A DNA stretch of 64,000 bases, from positions 3,656,805-3,720,804 of the forward strand of contig NC_133493.1 of assembly GCF_025370935.1 (NCBI RefSeq), written 5' to 3'. A model generated the notes under the pieces. It was not told the origin of the DNA and searched no databases. It saw only the letters and a program-made list of their open reading frames with translations. Made by a program: the position numbers and the translations under genes. Of the stretch, positions 1 to 9,317 are shown piece after piece. This DNA is from Choristoneura fumiferana. Lineage: Eukaryota; Arthropoda; Insecta; Lepidoptera; Tortricidae. Position 1 is the first letter of the stretch. Every line of letters starts with the position of its first letter.

Positions 1-543
1 ACATTTATGTAGCAAATAATTATGTAGCAAATGATTGGCTTAGGCAAATAACAAATTGTCAAATAACATTTGGGCAATTTTTTACATTGCAAAGCTATAC
101 TTCAATTTGATTTGTGCGAGCGAGCGAAGCGAGCGAGCAAGACGGTTCGGAACAGAAGCGACTTGGATAGTTTAGGTTCAGAAGGCTAAGGCGGGAGCGA
201 AGCGGAGCGTAGCTCCGCCTTAGCCTTCGATGTTAGGTTTTTTTTATAGCAGCCAGGATAAATGACACTAGAAAAGTAGGTTGGATGCCATTCAATAAGT
301 TGCTAAATTAAGGTATGACAATCAATACATTTGACGAAAACATAAATGACATCTTAAAAAATTTCCAGGTAATAATTTGCATAATAATAATTTATCGAAT
401 CATTAGTTGGGAAATGATATCAGTGCGAAACGTTGAGTTGGGAAATAACATTTCGCCTAAATATAAATATGGGATAAATAGTTTGGGAGTTAATAATTTG
501 CTAAATAATTTTCGCCGAATCATTAGTAAACCTGCTGAAGTAC
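1..543. repeat. AT-rich degenerate short-repeat region, possibly Helitron-like
   Basis: The stretch is built from loosely repeated words such as gcaaataattatg, gcaaatgattgg, ttgctaaattaag and ttcgccgaatcattag. A GC-rich island with repeated gagcgaagcgagc motifs sits at 115-231. Interiors like this occur in lepidopteran non-autonomous Helitron-type elements, but I see neither a 5'-TC end nor a CTRR end, so the class is an inference. The gypsy element at 544 begins exactly at its right edge. I cannot see this repeat resuming past 5286. Confidence 0.4.
181..231. repeat. GC-rich stem-loop
   Basis: The arm gaaggctaaggcgg (181-194) is complementary to ccgccttagccttc downstream. About 20 bases of gagcgaagcggagc sequence lie between the arms, and one extra G interrupts an extension of the stem. 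It could be the terminal hairpin of a Helitron-like element, but no CTRR end was found next to it. Confidence 0.5.
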
Positions 544-877
544 TGTAGGTGCGCCTCCTGAGGCTTCGATGAATTAATGAAAAGAGATTTAGAGGCACAC
601 GAACGTATAATAAAGATTATCAAAAAGGAAAGTATTTACAATGGAATATTAAACTAGGGAAAAGGAAGGATATGAGTTTAGCGCAATGAATAGAGTTCTG
701 TTCAGGACCGCGTCGCCGGAAGGAATGTCGCTCCGCTTCTCGACTGGCCTTCTGGGCAATTCAAATGAACTCAAATACGCCGCGCAGTTCCACGCGCCGG
801 TGTGCAGATGTTTACAGTATTGCCAACACGTGGAACCGACTGCGGCTAGCGGGGTAATGTCTTATCTGGACGCTACA
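544..877 (-). repeat. 3' LTR of the gypsy element
   Basis: 334 bp, TG...CA ends. It is identical to the LTR at 4949-5282 except for A at 689. On the minus strand this is the downstream LTR, and pol stops 28 bp before it. A short frame (686-991) starts inside this LTR and runs out of it; it is fortuitous. Confidence 0.97.
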
Positions 878-890
878 CTACTCCCCCGCC
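878..890 (-). other. Polypurine tract
   Basis: Immediately upstream of the 3' LTR on the minus strand is the purine-rich GGCGGGGGAGTAG. This is the expected position and composition of the plus-strand primer in LTR retrotransposon reverse transcription. Confidence 0.85.
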
Positions 891-904
891 GAGACCATTG
901 CCTG

Positions 905-3900
905 CTATGGGCGATAGTGATCTGGAAATCTTACATATCGTCCACTTCGCGTCATTCTGACGGTGCTCGGTTCAGGCTCTGGTATTGTTAATGCTTGATG
1001 GCTGTTGGATGTGTCCTCATCTATAGTGTCGCTGGTCATGAAGGCCGGTTTCAGTCGATCGATGGTCACGGTGTTCGGCTTTCCATTTAAAATGATTCGA
1101 AAGGTCTTGTCACGTCTCTCGAGGACCTTGTACGGGCCTGAGTAAGGGGACTCTAGCGATCTCTTCGCGTGCCCTGGACGAAGAAAAACGTACTCGGCCG
1201 TGCTCAACTCTTTCGGGATGTAAAAAGGTTTCTTTGAGTGATGACTGGCCGGGACTGGGTTGAGTTTTCCAATGAGGTCACGAAGTCTGGCTGCGAAGTC
1301 CGTGTAGTCGACCGTAGTGCCCTTCGTAGGCGTAAAGAATTCGCCAGGTAGGCGTAGAGGTTCCCCGTAGACGAGCTCTGCTGCTGAAGCTTGTAAGTCG
1401 TCCTTCCAAGCGCTGCGGATGCCCAGCAGCACCAAGGGTAAGGCTTCAGCCCAGTGCGTATTAGAGTGGCACATGATTGAGGACTTGAGCTGGCGGTGGA
1501 GTCTCTCAATGATCCCGTTGCAGGCCGGATGATAGGATGTGGTAGGCCGGTGCTCTGCCCCGAGGATGGATGACAAGGTGTGGAACAGCTCGGACTCAAA
1601 CTGCCTGCCCCTGTCTGTGGTGATTTTGACAGGGCAGCCGAAGCGGGCGACCCAGCCCGCGATGAAGGCTCGCGCGCAGGTCTCCGCTGTGATGTCAGCC
1701 AAGGGGTAGGCCTCAGGCCAACGGGTGAAGCGATCAATGACCGTCAAGCAGTATCTGTAACCACAAGAAAATGGTAATGGCCCTACTATGTCCATGTGGA
1801 CATGTGAAAAACGAAGTGATGGTGTATGAAATGATGATATGGGTGATGACGTATGACGTGAAATTTTGTTTCTCTGGCAATCTGTGCATTCTCTCGCCCA
1901 ACGGCGACAATCTCTGCGTATGTCGGGCCAGACGAATCGTTGCGTCACCAATTTGACAGTTGCGTTTGCACCTGGATGGCTCAAACCGTGCAATGAGTTG
2001 AAAGCTGCACGACGAAAGGCTTGAGTAAGGTAAGGTCTTGAATTACCGGTGGAGATGTCGCAATAAATTTCGAAATTATTTTCAAAAGATTTGATTTTCT
2101 TGAGATTCAATGAAGACGATGATGATGATGATGATGAGTCAACTTGAAGAAGCGCTTGCAGTTCAGGATCTTTATCTTGAGCGCGTGCAAGGCTTTCGTA
2201 GTTGATTGACCCATTTATTTCTTCTACTCTTGAGAGTGCGTCTGCAACAACGTTATCTTTTCCCGCTACGTACCGTATGTCCGTACTAAACTGTGAGATG
2301 AAGTCTAAGTATCGGAACTGTCTCGGTGAGCATTTGTCTCTAGCGGTGGTGAATGCAAACGTCAAAGGTTTATGATCCGTATAGATGATGAAGGGTCTGG
2401 CCTCGACCATGTGACGAAAATGTCTGATAGCGTCGTATATAGCCAGCAGTTCTCTGTCATACGGACTATACTTCTTTTGAGCAGGATTCAGTGGTCTTGA
2501 AAAGAATGCTAGTGGTTCCCAGGCTTCCGGTGCTGCGCGCTGCTGTAAGACTGCGCCGATGGAAACGTCTGAGGCGTCAGTGTGGATAGCGAGCTCGACG
2601 TCTGTCAGCGGATGAGCGAGAAGAGTGGCTTGAGAGAGAGCTTGCTTACATGACTCGAATGCATGCATCATGTCTTCTGTCATCTCGATCTCTTGCGTTG
2701 GCTTCTTCTTCGGACCGGACAGTACGACGTTCAAGGGCGCTTGCAAAGCTGATGCACCTGGTACGAACCTTCTGTAGAAGTTGAACATGCCCAGGAATCG
2801 TCTGAGTTCCTTGACATTCTTGGGTACAGGGTAGTCTTGGATTGCTTGTACCTTAGACTGCAGCGGACGGATCCCCTCTGCGGACACTTCATGGCCAAGA
2901 AAGGTGATGTTCGTTACACCAAACTCACATTTTGCAGTGTTGATGAGGATACCATACTCTGACAGTCGACGAAATAGTTGATGGAGATGTTGGTGATGCT
3001 CTTCTGCGTTTCGAGAGAAGATCAGAATATCGTCCAAGTATCCATAGCAGAAATCCAGACCTCGCAGCGCTTCGTCCATGAAACGTTGAAACGTTTGAGC
3101 TGCGTTCCGGAGACCAAACGTCATGTATGGAAACTGAAACAGGCCAAAAGGTGTGATAATGGCTGTCTTCTTGATGTCATCCGGATAAACTGGGATCTGG
3201 TTGTAGGCTTTGACAAGATCAACCTTGGAAAATATTGTACTCCCGGCGAGTTGCTGCGTAAAGTCTTGAATATGTCGGATCGGGTACTTGTCTGGAATCG
3301 TACGCGCATTAAGGGCACGGTAATCGCCGCATGGTCGCCAGCCGTCATCTTTCTTGGGTACTAGATGAAGCGGAGAAGACCATGGACTCTCAGACTGACA
3401 AGCTGTACCGTTCTGCAGCATATCCTCGAACTCCTTTTGTGCGATCTTCAGGCGATCCGGAGGAAGGCGTCGGGGCTTACTTGCAATCGGCGGGCCAGGG
3501 AGTGTGCGTATATGATGCACTGTATTATGCTTGGGTACCTTTGGTGTACCTGAAGGTCGGGTGATGTCGGGATACTGACGTAGGATCTCGTGGTACTTAG
3601 ATTCCCCTGACATCACCTTCACTGACGAGATGTCTTCGGATGTACCTTGGGTTGGTACTGCAGCGGAAAGAGTAGTGTGGCCATCTATAATGCGTTGTTT
3701 TCTGCAATCAATCATAATATTAAAGAAGGACAAAAAATCAACACCAATGATGGGTTTAGCAACGTCTGCCACAACGAATCTCCAATTAAATGCTCGCCGC
3801 AAACCCAAGTCAAGTTTCAGTTGCACCGAACCGTAGGTAGATATAACTGAGCCGTTCGCCGCTGTTAACTCGTAGCTGCTCTTAGGTCGGTTGCCACTGA

Positions 3901-4060
3901 GTGACGTGCGCGGGTATACACACAAATCCGACCCGGTGTCTACTAGGAAGAGAACTTTCGAGGAACGGTCCATTACGAAGAGGCGGCCCGGTTTGGTATG
4001 GCAGTCGTTAGCCGCTACTTCCGGCTGCCGTTGAAGTTTTCCGACCCAGGGTAACTGCAA
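905..4060 (-). CDS. pol: Pol polyprotein (protease, RT, RNase H, integrase)
   Basis: This 1051-residue reading frame encodes the enzymes that copy and integrate the element. The aspartic protease carries DTGS at residues 41-44. The reverse transcriptase has its first catalytic Asp in FSKVDL (281) and YLDD at 341-344. RNase H shows D495, E537, D562 and D607. The integrase has an HHCC zinc finger (H691, H695, C725, C728), the DDE residues D757, D816 and E852 with D,D-35-E spacing, and a GPY/F-like module near the C terminus. A run of nine serines (642-650) links RNase H and integrase. The listed Met at 4060 is nominal: the frame overlaps gag in the -1 register, so the protein is probably made as a Gag-Pol fusion by frameshifting. 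All catalytic residues are present and there is no stop or frameshift. Confidence 0.96.
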   Translation of the reverse strand: MQLPWVGKLQRQPEVAANDCHTKPGRLFVMDRSSKVLFLVDTGSDLCVYPRTSLSGNRPKSSYELTAANGSVISTYGSVQLKLDLGLRRAFNWRFVVADVAKPIIGVDFLSFFNIMIDCRKQRIIDGHTTLSAAVPTQGTSEDISSVKVMSGESKYHEILRQYPDITRPSGTPKVPKHNTVHHIRTLPGPPIASKPRRLPPDRLKIAQKEFEDMLQNGTACQSESPWSSPLHLVPKKDDGWRPCGDYRALNARTIPDKYPIRHIQDFTQQLAGSTIFSKVDLVKAYNQIPVYPDDIKKTAIITPFGLFQFPYMTFGLRNAAQTFQRFMDEALRGLDFCYGYLDDILIFSRNAEEHHQHLHQLFRRLSEYGILINTAKCEFGVTNITFLGHEVSAEGIRPLQSKVQAIQDYPVPKNVKELRRFLGMFNFYRRFVPGASALQAPLNVVLSGPKKKPTQEIEMTEDMMHAFESCKQALSQATLLAHPLTDVELAIHTDASDVSIGAVLQQRAAPEAWEPLAFFSRPLNPAQKKYSPYDRELLAIYDAIRHFRHMVEARPFIIYTDHKPLTFAFTTARDKCSPRQFRYLDFISQFSTDIRYVAGKDNVVADALSRVEEINGSINYESLARAQDKDPELQALLQVDSSSSSSSSSLNLKKIKSFENNFEIYCDISTGNSRPYLTQAFRRAAFNSLHGLSHPGANATVKLVTQRFVWPDIRRDCRRWARECTDCQRNKISRHTSSPISSFHTPSLRFSHVHMDIVGPLPFSCGYRYCLTVIDRFTRWPEAYPLADITAETCARAFIAGWVARFGCPVKITTDRGRQFESELFHTLSSILGAEHRPTTSYHPACNGIIERLHRQLKSSIMCHSNTHWAEALPLVLLGIRSAWKDDLQASAAELVYGEPLRLPGEFFTPTKGTTVDYTDFAARLRDLIGKLNPVPASHHSKKPFYIPKELSTAEYVFLRPGHAKRSLESPYSGPYKVLERRDKTFRIILNGKPNTVTIDRLKPAFMTSDTIDEDTSNSHQALTIPEPEPSTVRMTRSGRYVRFPDHYRP

Positions 4061-4869
4061 GGCCTGGTACAGCGAGTAGAGTTGTCTCCAAACCTGTAAT
4101 GGTACCAGCAGATGGACGGGTCTCTTGGTTTCGACGCAGACCGTGACCGCGCTTGACGTCCGACTGGAGTTTTGTTGCGAGAATTAAAACGCGAGCGCGA
4201 TCTTGATTGCGGTTGTCGACTACTGAACTGCGCTTTGAGCGAAGCAATTTCCGATGTTAGTTCTGCCATTTGCTTTGCCATTGCCACGAAATCTGAATTT
4301 GAAAAATTTTTGCTGTCACTGTCATTTTTTATAACACAAATTTGCGGTTCTTGTGGTACAAGATCGTGCACTTTGTCAGCTAAATCCGCGAGTTCATCTA
4401 GCGTTGAATTTGGCTGCGATGCGATTACGACCTGTAAATTTTTCGGTAACCGGCTTGACCATACGGTGCGCAAAAAATCATCCGTCACTGAAGTTCCAGC
4501 CAAAATGCGCAGCTGGCGTAAAAATTGCGATGGTTTCCTATCGCCTATTTGCTCACCTTGTAATAATTGCAGCGATTTCTTTTCCTGCGACAATGACAAT
4601 CTTGAAATAAGCTCGGTTTTCAATTTGACATACCGGTTTTCGGCCGGCGGAGAATTTATGATATCCTTGACTTCTACCGCGTATTGATGTTCCAACTGAC
4701 TAATTACATAATTGAATTTTGTAGAATCAGCGGTTATTCCCGACAAAGAAAATTGCGCTTCCATCTGCGAAAACCAAAGCGCAGGCTCTTGCGGCCAAAA
4801 CGGCGGTGCTCGTACACCGACTTTGAAAACGGCGCCATCGCTGTCACTTGCGCTGTTTCCCTTTGACAT
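4015..4869 (-). CDS. gag: Gag polyprotein
   Basis: A 284-residue structural protein that would form the particle and bind element RNA. The N terminus (about residues 17-60) has the aromatic pattern seen in many arthropod gypsy Gags (FWPQEPALWF). A serine/arginine-rich stretch follows at about 217-248. A non-classical zinc knuckle, C254-X2-H257-X9-C267-X3-C271, lies near the C terminus. The ATG at 4869 is the first in frame after the primer binding site, 79 bp from the 5' LTR. It overlaps pol by 46 bp in the -1 frame. Matrix and capsid boundaries cannot be placed from sequence alone. Confidence 0.92.
   Translation of the reverse strand: MSKGNSASDSDGAVFKVGVRAPPFWPQEPALWFSQMEAQFSLSGITADSTKFNYVISQLEHQYAVEVKDIINSPPAENRYVKLKTELISRLSLSQEKKSLQLLQGEQIGDRKPSQFLRQLRILAGTSVTDDFLRTVWSSRLPKNLQVVIASQPNSTLDELADLADKVHDLVPQEPQICVIKNDSDSKNFSNSDFVAMAKQMAELTSEIASLKAQFSSRQPQSRSRSRFNSRNKTPVGRQARSRSASKPRDPSICWYHYRFGDNSTRCTRPCSYPGSENFNGSRK
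4036..4042 (-). promoter_or_regulatory. Candidate -1 frameshift site in the gag-pol overlap
   Basis: Within the overlap the minus strand reads GGAAAAC, set in the gag frame as G-GAA-AAC. This is close to, but not, the canonical X-XXY-YYZ slippery heptamer, because the first codon does not re-pair cleanly. A shift here would read into pol as GKLQRQ. No downstream pseudoknot was worked out, so the site is a suggestion only. Confidence 0.35.
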
Positions 4870-4936
4870 TTCAATATTATGTAGGTTTTATATTCTTACT
4901 TGAATTTTGCTTGAATTTTGCGTTTCTTGTCCAATG

Positions 4937-4947
4937 CGGGGTCACCA
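4937..4947 (-). other. tRNA-Trp-type primer binding site
   Basis: One base inside the 5' LTR, the minus strand reads TGGTGACCCCG. This complements the 3' end (CGGGGTCA plus CCA) of animal tRNA-Trp as I recall it. The 11-nt match starts at the CCA complement, as expected for minus-strand priming. Confidence 0.8.
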
Positions 4948-4948
4948 G

Positions 4949-5282
4949 TGTAGGTGCGCCTCCTGAGGCTTCGATGAATTAATGAAAAGAGATTTAGAGG
5001 CACACGAACGTATAATAAAGATTATCAAAAAGGAAAGTATTTACAATGGAATATTAAACTAGGGAAAAGGAAGGATATGAGTTTAGCGCAATGGATAGAG
5101 TTCTGTTCAGGACCGCGTCGCCGGAAGGAATGTCGCTCCGCTTCTCGACTGGCCTTCTGGGCAATTCAAATGAACTCAAATACGCCGCGCAGTTCCACGC
5201 GCCGGTGTGCAGATGTTTACAGTATTGCCAACACGTGGAACCGACTGCGGCTAGCGGGGTAATGTCTTATCTGGACGCTACA
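4949..5282 (-). repeat. 5' LTR of the gypsy element (promoter LTR)
   Basis: 334 bp, TG...CA, one mismatch to the other LTR (G at 5094). In the element's orientation this copy holds the promoter. No clear TATA box could be fixed by eye. Confidence 0.97.
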
Positions 5283-5286
5283 GTAC

Positions 5287-5809
5287 CTAATATGTAAAGT
5301 GAAAACACGGATTCTGCTATCAATTTCGAGTGCAGGGGTTTTTCGATTCTTTTTAAAATTTCTTTATTTTAGGTGCCCAATAAGCTAGCTGTATGTATAG
5401 CGATGAATATGGCTCTAATGAACGACGGCAAAGGAATTAGAGCGGGAGATCACGCCGCTCAAAGAGAATATTGAGATAGACTTATTTACACTGAGGCCCC
5501 TGAGCTTGCACTACATACGGAACGGTAGGTTAGTCAGCTAATTGGACATTATGAAGTCTCTTGTTTCCTTTCTATCGTTTAAAGGTTAACTGGAAGAGAT
5601 TCCCTTGAAATTGCCTTATTTATTTAAAAAAATATTCGTATGTTTTACTAAGTCAAGTACTTGATTTCTAATGCTAAACTCGTAATTTGTACTTGTCATT
5701 TGCGCGTCGCCGGTTGTTTTGAAGAAAATGAAAACCAACGGATAAGCATATTAAATTATCTAAATAATTATGTAACCACAGTTTATAGGCATATTGCATT
5801 TATACACTT
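5287..5809. other. No recognisable feature
   Basis: AT-rich sequence right of the gypsy element. I see no repeat family, conserved frame or terminal repeats in it. Confidence 0.5.
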
Positions 5810-5812
5810 TTA

Positions 5813-5967
5813 CCCCCTTATTCATAAAACTTAACAAGCCTATGTTAATTAACAAATGCTTTGTCCCTTTCTAACAAATACAAATGTCGAAGTGTCAGAT
5901 AAGGACAAACGAATTTTAGCGGCATTTTAACTAAAATAGGTTTGATTGTCGTTTATGAATAAGGGGG
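5813..5967. mobile_element. 155-bp MITE with CCCCC TIRs, copy 1
   Basis: The element begins cccccttattcataaa and ends tttatgaataaggggg, a terminal inverted repeat of about 16 bp. It is flanked by TTA on both sides (5810-5812, 5968-5970). A second copy at 17381-17535 has the same length and differs at only a few positions. No coding capacity. The 3-bp TTA duplication suggests a PIF/Harbinger-type transposase in trans (inference). Confidence 0.85.
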
Positions 5968-6057
5968 TTAGACTAGACATAATAAAAGACGGATATAAAG
6001 AAAACCTGGTTTAAAGTACAGTATAATCTAATTCTGCTCTCAATTCTGAACAAAGTA

Positions 6058-6190
6058 CAGTCACCTGCATAAAAATATCTGCCACAGCGGAGCGTGCAAA
6101 ATATCTGACACCTTCTACCGACCCTGGAAATAGAGTCGTATCAGATATTTATGCACGCTTTGGTGGTCACATTATTGGTGCTGGTGACTG
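6058..6190. mobile_element. 133-bp MITE with CAGTCACC TIRs
   Basis: It starts cagtcacctgcat and ends gctggtgactg, flanked by TA on both sides (6056-6057, 6191-6192). TIRs plus a TA duplication fit a Tc1/mariner-mobilised MITE. A partial relative of one end (tacagtcagcgaaata) is at about 38820. Confidence 0.65.
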
Positions 6191-6435
6191 TACCTTAAGG
6201 ATTGTAGTTATTAAATTAACACCTTGTTGAATTTCTAAATCATCCTTATCCAGAAAAACAGACGATGGAAATTAATTTCATTAGCTGTACGTAATGTTTG
6301 TCACACTTTCGTACTGTAAGTATCGCGGGGTATAGCGGAACTAGGGTGTTTTTGCTTGGACCTCGTTTGGAACTTATGTAGGTACAAAGAGGGCTTTTGC
6401 ATAAAACTTTCAGGAATATGCTATGCTAACTTTCT

Positions 6436-6736
6436 AAGCCGTGGTGGCCTAGTAGGTTGACTTATCGCCTCTCAAGCAGAAGGTCGTGGGTTCAAACCCC
6501 GGCTCGCACCTCTGCGTTTTTCGAAATTCATGTGCGGAATTACATTTGAAATTTACCACGAGCTTTGCGGTGAAGGAAAACATCGTGAGGAAACCTGCAC
6601 AAACCTGCGAAGCGATTCAATGGTGCGTGTGAAGTTCCCAATCCGCACTGGGCCCGCGTGGGAACTATGGCCCAAGCCCTCTTGTTCTGAGAGGAGGCCT
6701 GTGCCCAGCAGTGGGACGTATATAGGCTGGGATGAA
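6436..6736 (+). mobile_element. tRNA-headed SINE, near full length
   Basis: Family definition: a Pol III-like head with A box tggcctagtagg and B box gggttcaaacccc. A conserved body follows, containing gaaggaaaacatcgtgagg, cacgcgggcccagtg on the reverse strand, and gcccagcagtgggacgtat. The tail begins ggctgggatga and usually runs into (GATGAT)n. Here the tail is short. Frames across it are fortuitous. Confidence 0.9.
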
Positions 6737-6845
6737 GAACTTTCTGACGCCATAGGGATTGAGGGTATTTCAGAGAAAGCTGTGATTTGCAAGCTTTTCC
6801 GTGTTCCTCGTTTGATTTATTATTATAATTATTACACAAAATTAA

Positions 6846-7245
6846 AAAAAAAACCGGCTAAGAGCGTGTCGGACACGCTCAAGATAGGGTTCCGTAGCCA
6901 TTACAAAAATCAAGTAATATTTTTACACCACATTTTAGGCGAAATAAAGTAATTTGAATTTGAATTTAAGGCAGTCCCCCAATGGTTTTAAAAGACCTAT
7001 CCAACGATATCGCATACTATAGGGTTAGTCGAGAAAAAAAAACACCCCCACTTTACGTCTATGTGAGGTATCCTAAAAAATTTTTTTTATTGTTTTTTAT
7101 TTTACCACTTTGTCGGCTTAACTGATATGTATACTCATGCCAAATTGCAGCTTTGTAGTACTAACGGTCTCTGAGCATAGCCGCGGACAGGGAGACAGAC
7201 ATACAGATAGATAGACGGACAGACATGGCGAAACTATAAGGGTTG
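6846..7245 (+). repeat. Dispersed repeat with gagcgtgtcggacacgctc palindrome
   Basis: It begins ccggctaagagcgtgtcgg and gggttccgtagcc, includes caatggttttaaaagacct, and ends with gacagacatggcgaaac. Related copies are at 22545-22752 (minus), 34308-34680 (plus) and 51610-51914 (minus). Non-coding; class not determined. Confidence 0.7.
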
Positions 7246-9060
7246 ACTACTAAAGAAGAAGAATTGAAACGTGCGCATAATTAATTAAAAAAGTTTAAAA
7301 TCCTACCTGCCCTAAAAAGACTTATACCTAAAAACTAAAAAAAAAGAAAATCAATTCCAGTATAATCGGAACCCATTCAAAATCGTGACCAGCTCAAAAA
7401 TTCCCAGTAATGGGTCCTGACGTTAAAGTTTTACTTACTAAACTGGGTGATAGGTTACTAAGCTTCTTTTGTTTTAGTAATGTGGTTACCAACACTGCCA
7501 AGATGACATGTAAGGTCGCATCAGCTGCATAAATGCACACAACTTCCCACGGGTTAGCGACCAAACAAAGTGAACGGCGGTAAGGTTTAGCCTTATTTCT
7601 GTATAAAAAAAACACTGGAAGACCGCTGATGGTCGAATAATCTAGACGTGATTCTTAACGATACTTAAATAGGGACAAATGAGGAAAACGAGGTAATCCC
7701 TTTGTTCAACAGAAGGATAAATCTTCAAGCTAATAAAAATAAATCTTAATCTAAAGACAGCAAAGTTATGTTAACAATTACGATTGTTACCAAAGAGTAA
7801 TAAAATACAAATAAAGCACAAAAAGCAGGATTGAATTGAACGATAGCTATTGTTTTTTGGAACTGGAGTAGTTCAAATAGTGAATTAAAGTCATTTCACC
7901 AAGAAACCCTGAAAGATGATGTGTAAAATAAACAAAGTTATAATTAAATAGGTTCAACAAACATCAAGTAATATTTGTCTCCATCACGGCACAATGTCAC
8001 AATCATACTAATTAGTTAGTAATGCTTTAACAAAAGTCAAAACGACGTACAATATCTCACCGGAATCCCTATTGTCATGAGATTTCAAAATTATTTGTCT
8101 CACACACACCAAACGCATATTCGCTTCGAGGAATGTCAACACTTTGAGCAAAGTTGATAATTTAGGCTACGTGGCCAAATAGAATCAAATATACAATTAC
8201 AAAAATAAACAAATCAGCTAGAAACAAACCAGTTAATGCAATCTCAACCTTCCACGATATTCTTAAAGCTTCCAAATTTACGGCGAAAAGCAAAATCACT
8301 TCCAGCAAATTCCACAACGCAAATGTTACTCTGCGGTTTTCGGGAGTAGATCGTTTGAAAGTCGTCTCTAATCACGAACCTCATGCAAGGTTTAAAGTTA
8401 ATAATGAAATCCCGCACGTAAAAGATAAGTTTGCTTGGATACGAAATTCGTCGGTTTATCAGAGCTAGTCCTTAATAATGTATGCAGCTTTTCCGCAATA
8501 CAAACGCCTTTGATTTGTCTCCTTCAGTGTGGGAATTGGAAATAAATGGAGTCGGCGACGTGGCATTTTTTATTCCCTTTGAAGGAATTTGTGAGAATAT
8601 ACAGTGCAAAACTATAACCGGAACAATCGTGACAAATACAAAGAGGGTTGAAATGTACGAAAATGTATACACAATATAGAAAGTAAGTGAGGTTACAATA
8701 CATGTGGCTCGTTTGGAACTCCGTAAATTCGTAGTTTTTGTGAGGCAAATGGGAAGTATCCTATAAGTTAACCATACATGACCATACGTAATTGAAAGTT
8801 TATGTGTAGGTTTTGTTTGAAGATATTACGACATTTTTTTTCTTCTAGAGTTAACCCTTAGCTTCTGTCGTCACGCTACATGGTAGTGCGTTCTCTTCAT
8901 TTGTGTAGTTCACAAGAGCTTAATATACCTAGCTAGACTGAATAGTTTAAAGCTATTTTGACTTTGACTTTTGATTAATTAATTTTAATTACTTAAAATT
9001 AAATCTATTTTTATTTATTAATTTATTTGCGTAGTAATGAGTTGTTTATTTAGTATTTTG
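7246..9060. other. Mostly unannotated; short repeat match and an unexplained ORF
   Basis: 7351-7422 resembles the centre of the hairpin repeat at about 21950-22010 (acccattcaaaatcgtgac, taatgggtcc). At 8482-8679 a 65-codon frame is open on plus and a 66-codon frame is open on minus; neither resembles a family I know. The rest is AT-rich without visible features. Confidence 0.45.
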
Positions 9061-9317
9061 TGTATCATTATATAAGTCACATACAGTTTCGGCAAATCAG
9101 CGCTGCAGGCATCTAACACCACAGCAAAGCCAGTAGACGTTTCCCTTTTGCGGCACACTTCCAGAATTGTATGCACTATTTTTGATGTTCGTAATTTTGT
9201 TTTAGTTGTATGTAATTGTACATGTTTTGTTGCATTTGTGTGTCTTTTGTGAGAGTGAATAAATGTCTTGTCTTTTTTCTTCTTCTTATAAAAAGCTTGC
9301 CTATTGTCTTCTTTATC

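Larger units (their letters stand above)
544..5282 (-). mobile_element. Complete young Ty3/gypsy-type LTR retrotransposon
   Basis: This 4739-bp element carries everything expected of an active Ty3/gypsy (Metaviridae) element, read on the minus strand. It has 334-bp LTRs beginning TG and ending CA, a primer binding site, gag, pol and a polypurine tract. A 4-bp target duplication GTAC flanks it (540-543 and 5283-5286). The LTRs differ at one base only (A at 689, G at 5094), so the insertion is recent. No env-like reading frame is present. Domain order is protease, reverse transcriptase, RNase H, integrase, which separates it from Ty1/copia. I do not assign a named clade. Both ORFs are uninterrupted, so the copy may still be competent. 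Confidence 0.97.

Noticed and set aside
686..991. Plus-strand ORFs starting in the two LTRs (also 5091-5297)
   Set aside because: The same LTR sequence gives both frames; no protein family; opposite to the element's direction.
1204..1956. Overlapping ORFs inside the gypsy pol region (177, 65 and 61 codons)
   Set aside because: They are other-frame shadows of pol, which has all catalytic motifs in one continuous frame.
4172..4687. 171-codon plus-strand ORF
   Set aside because: Antisense shadow of gag.
8101..8115. Short cacacac and tctctc tracts (also 48430, 62010) as regulatory elements
   Set aside because: Simple repeats or LINE tails; no supporting context.
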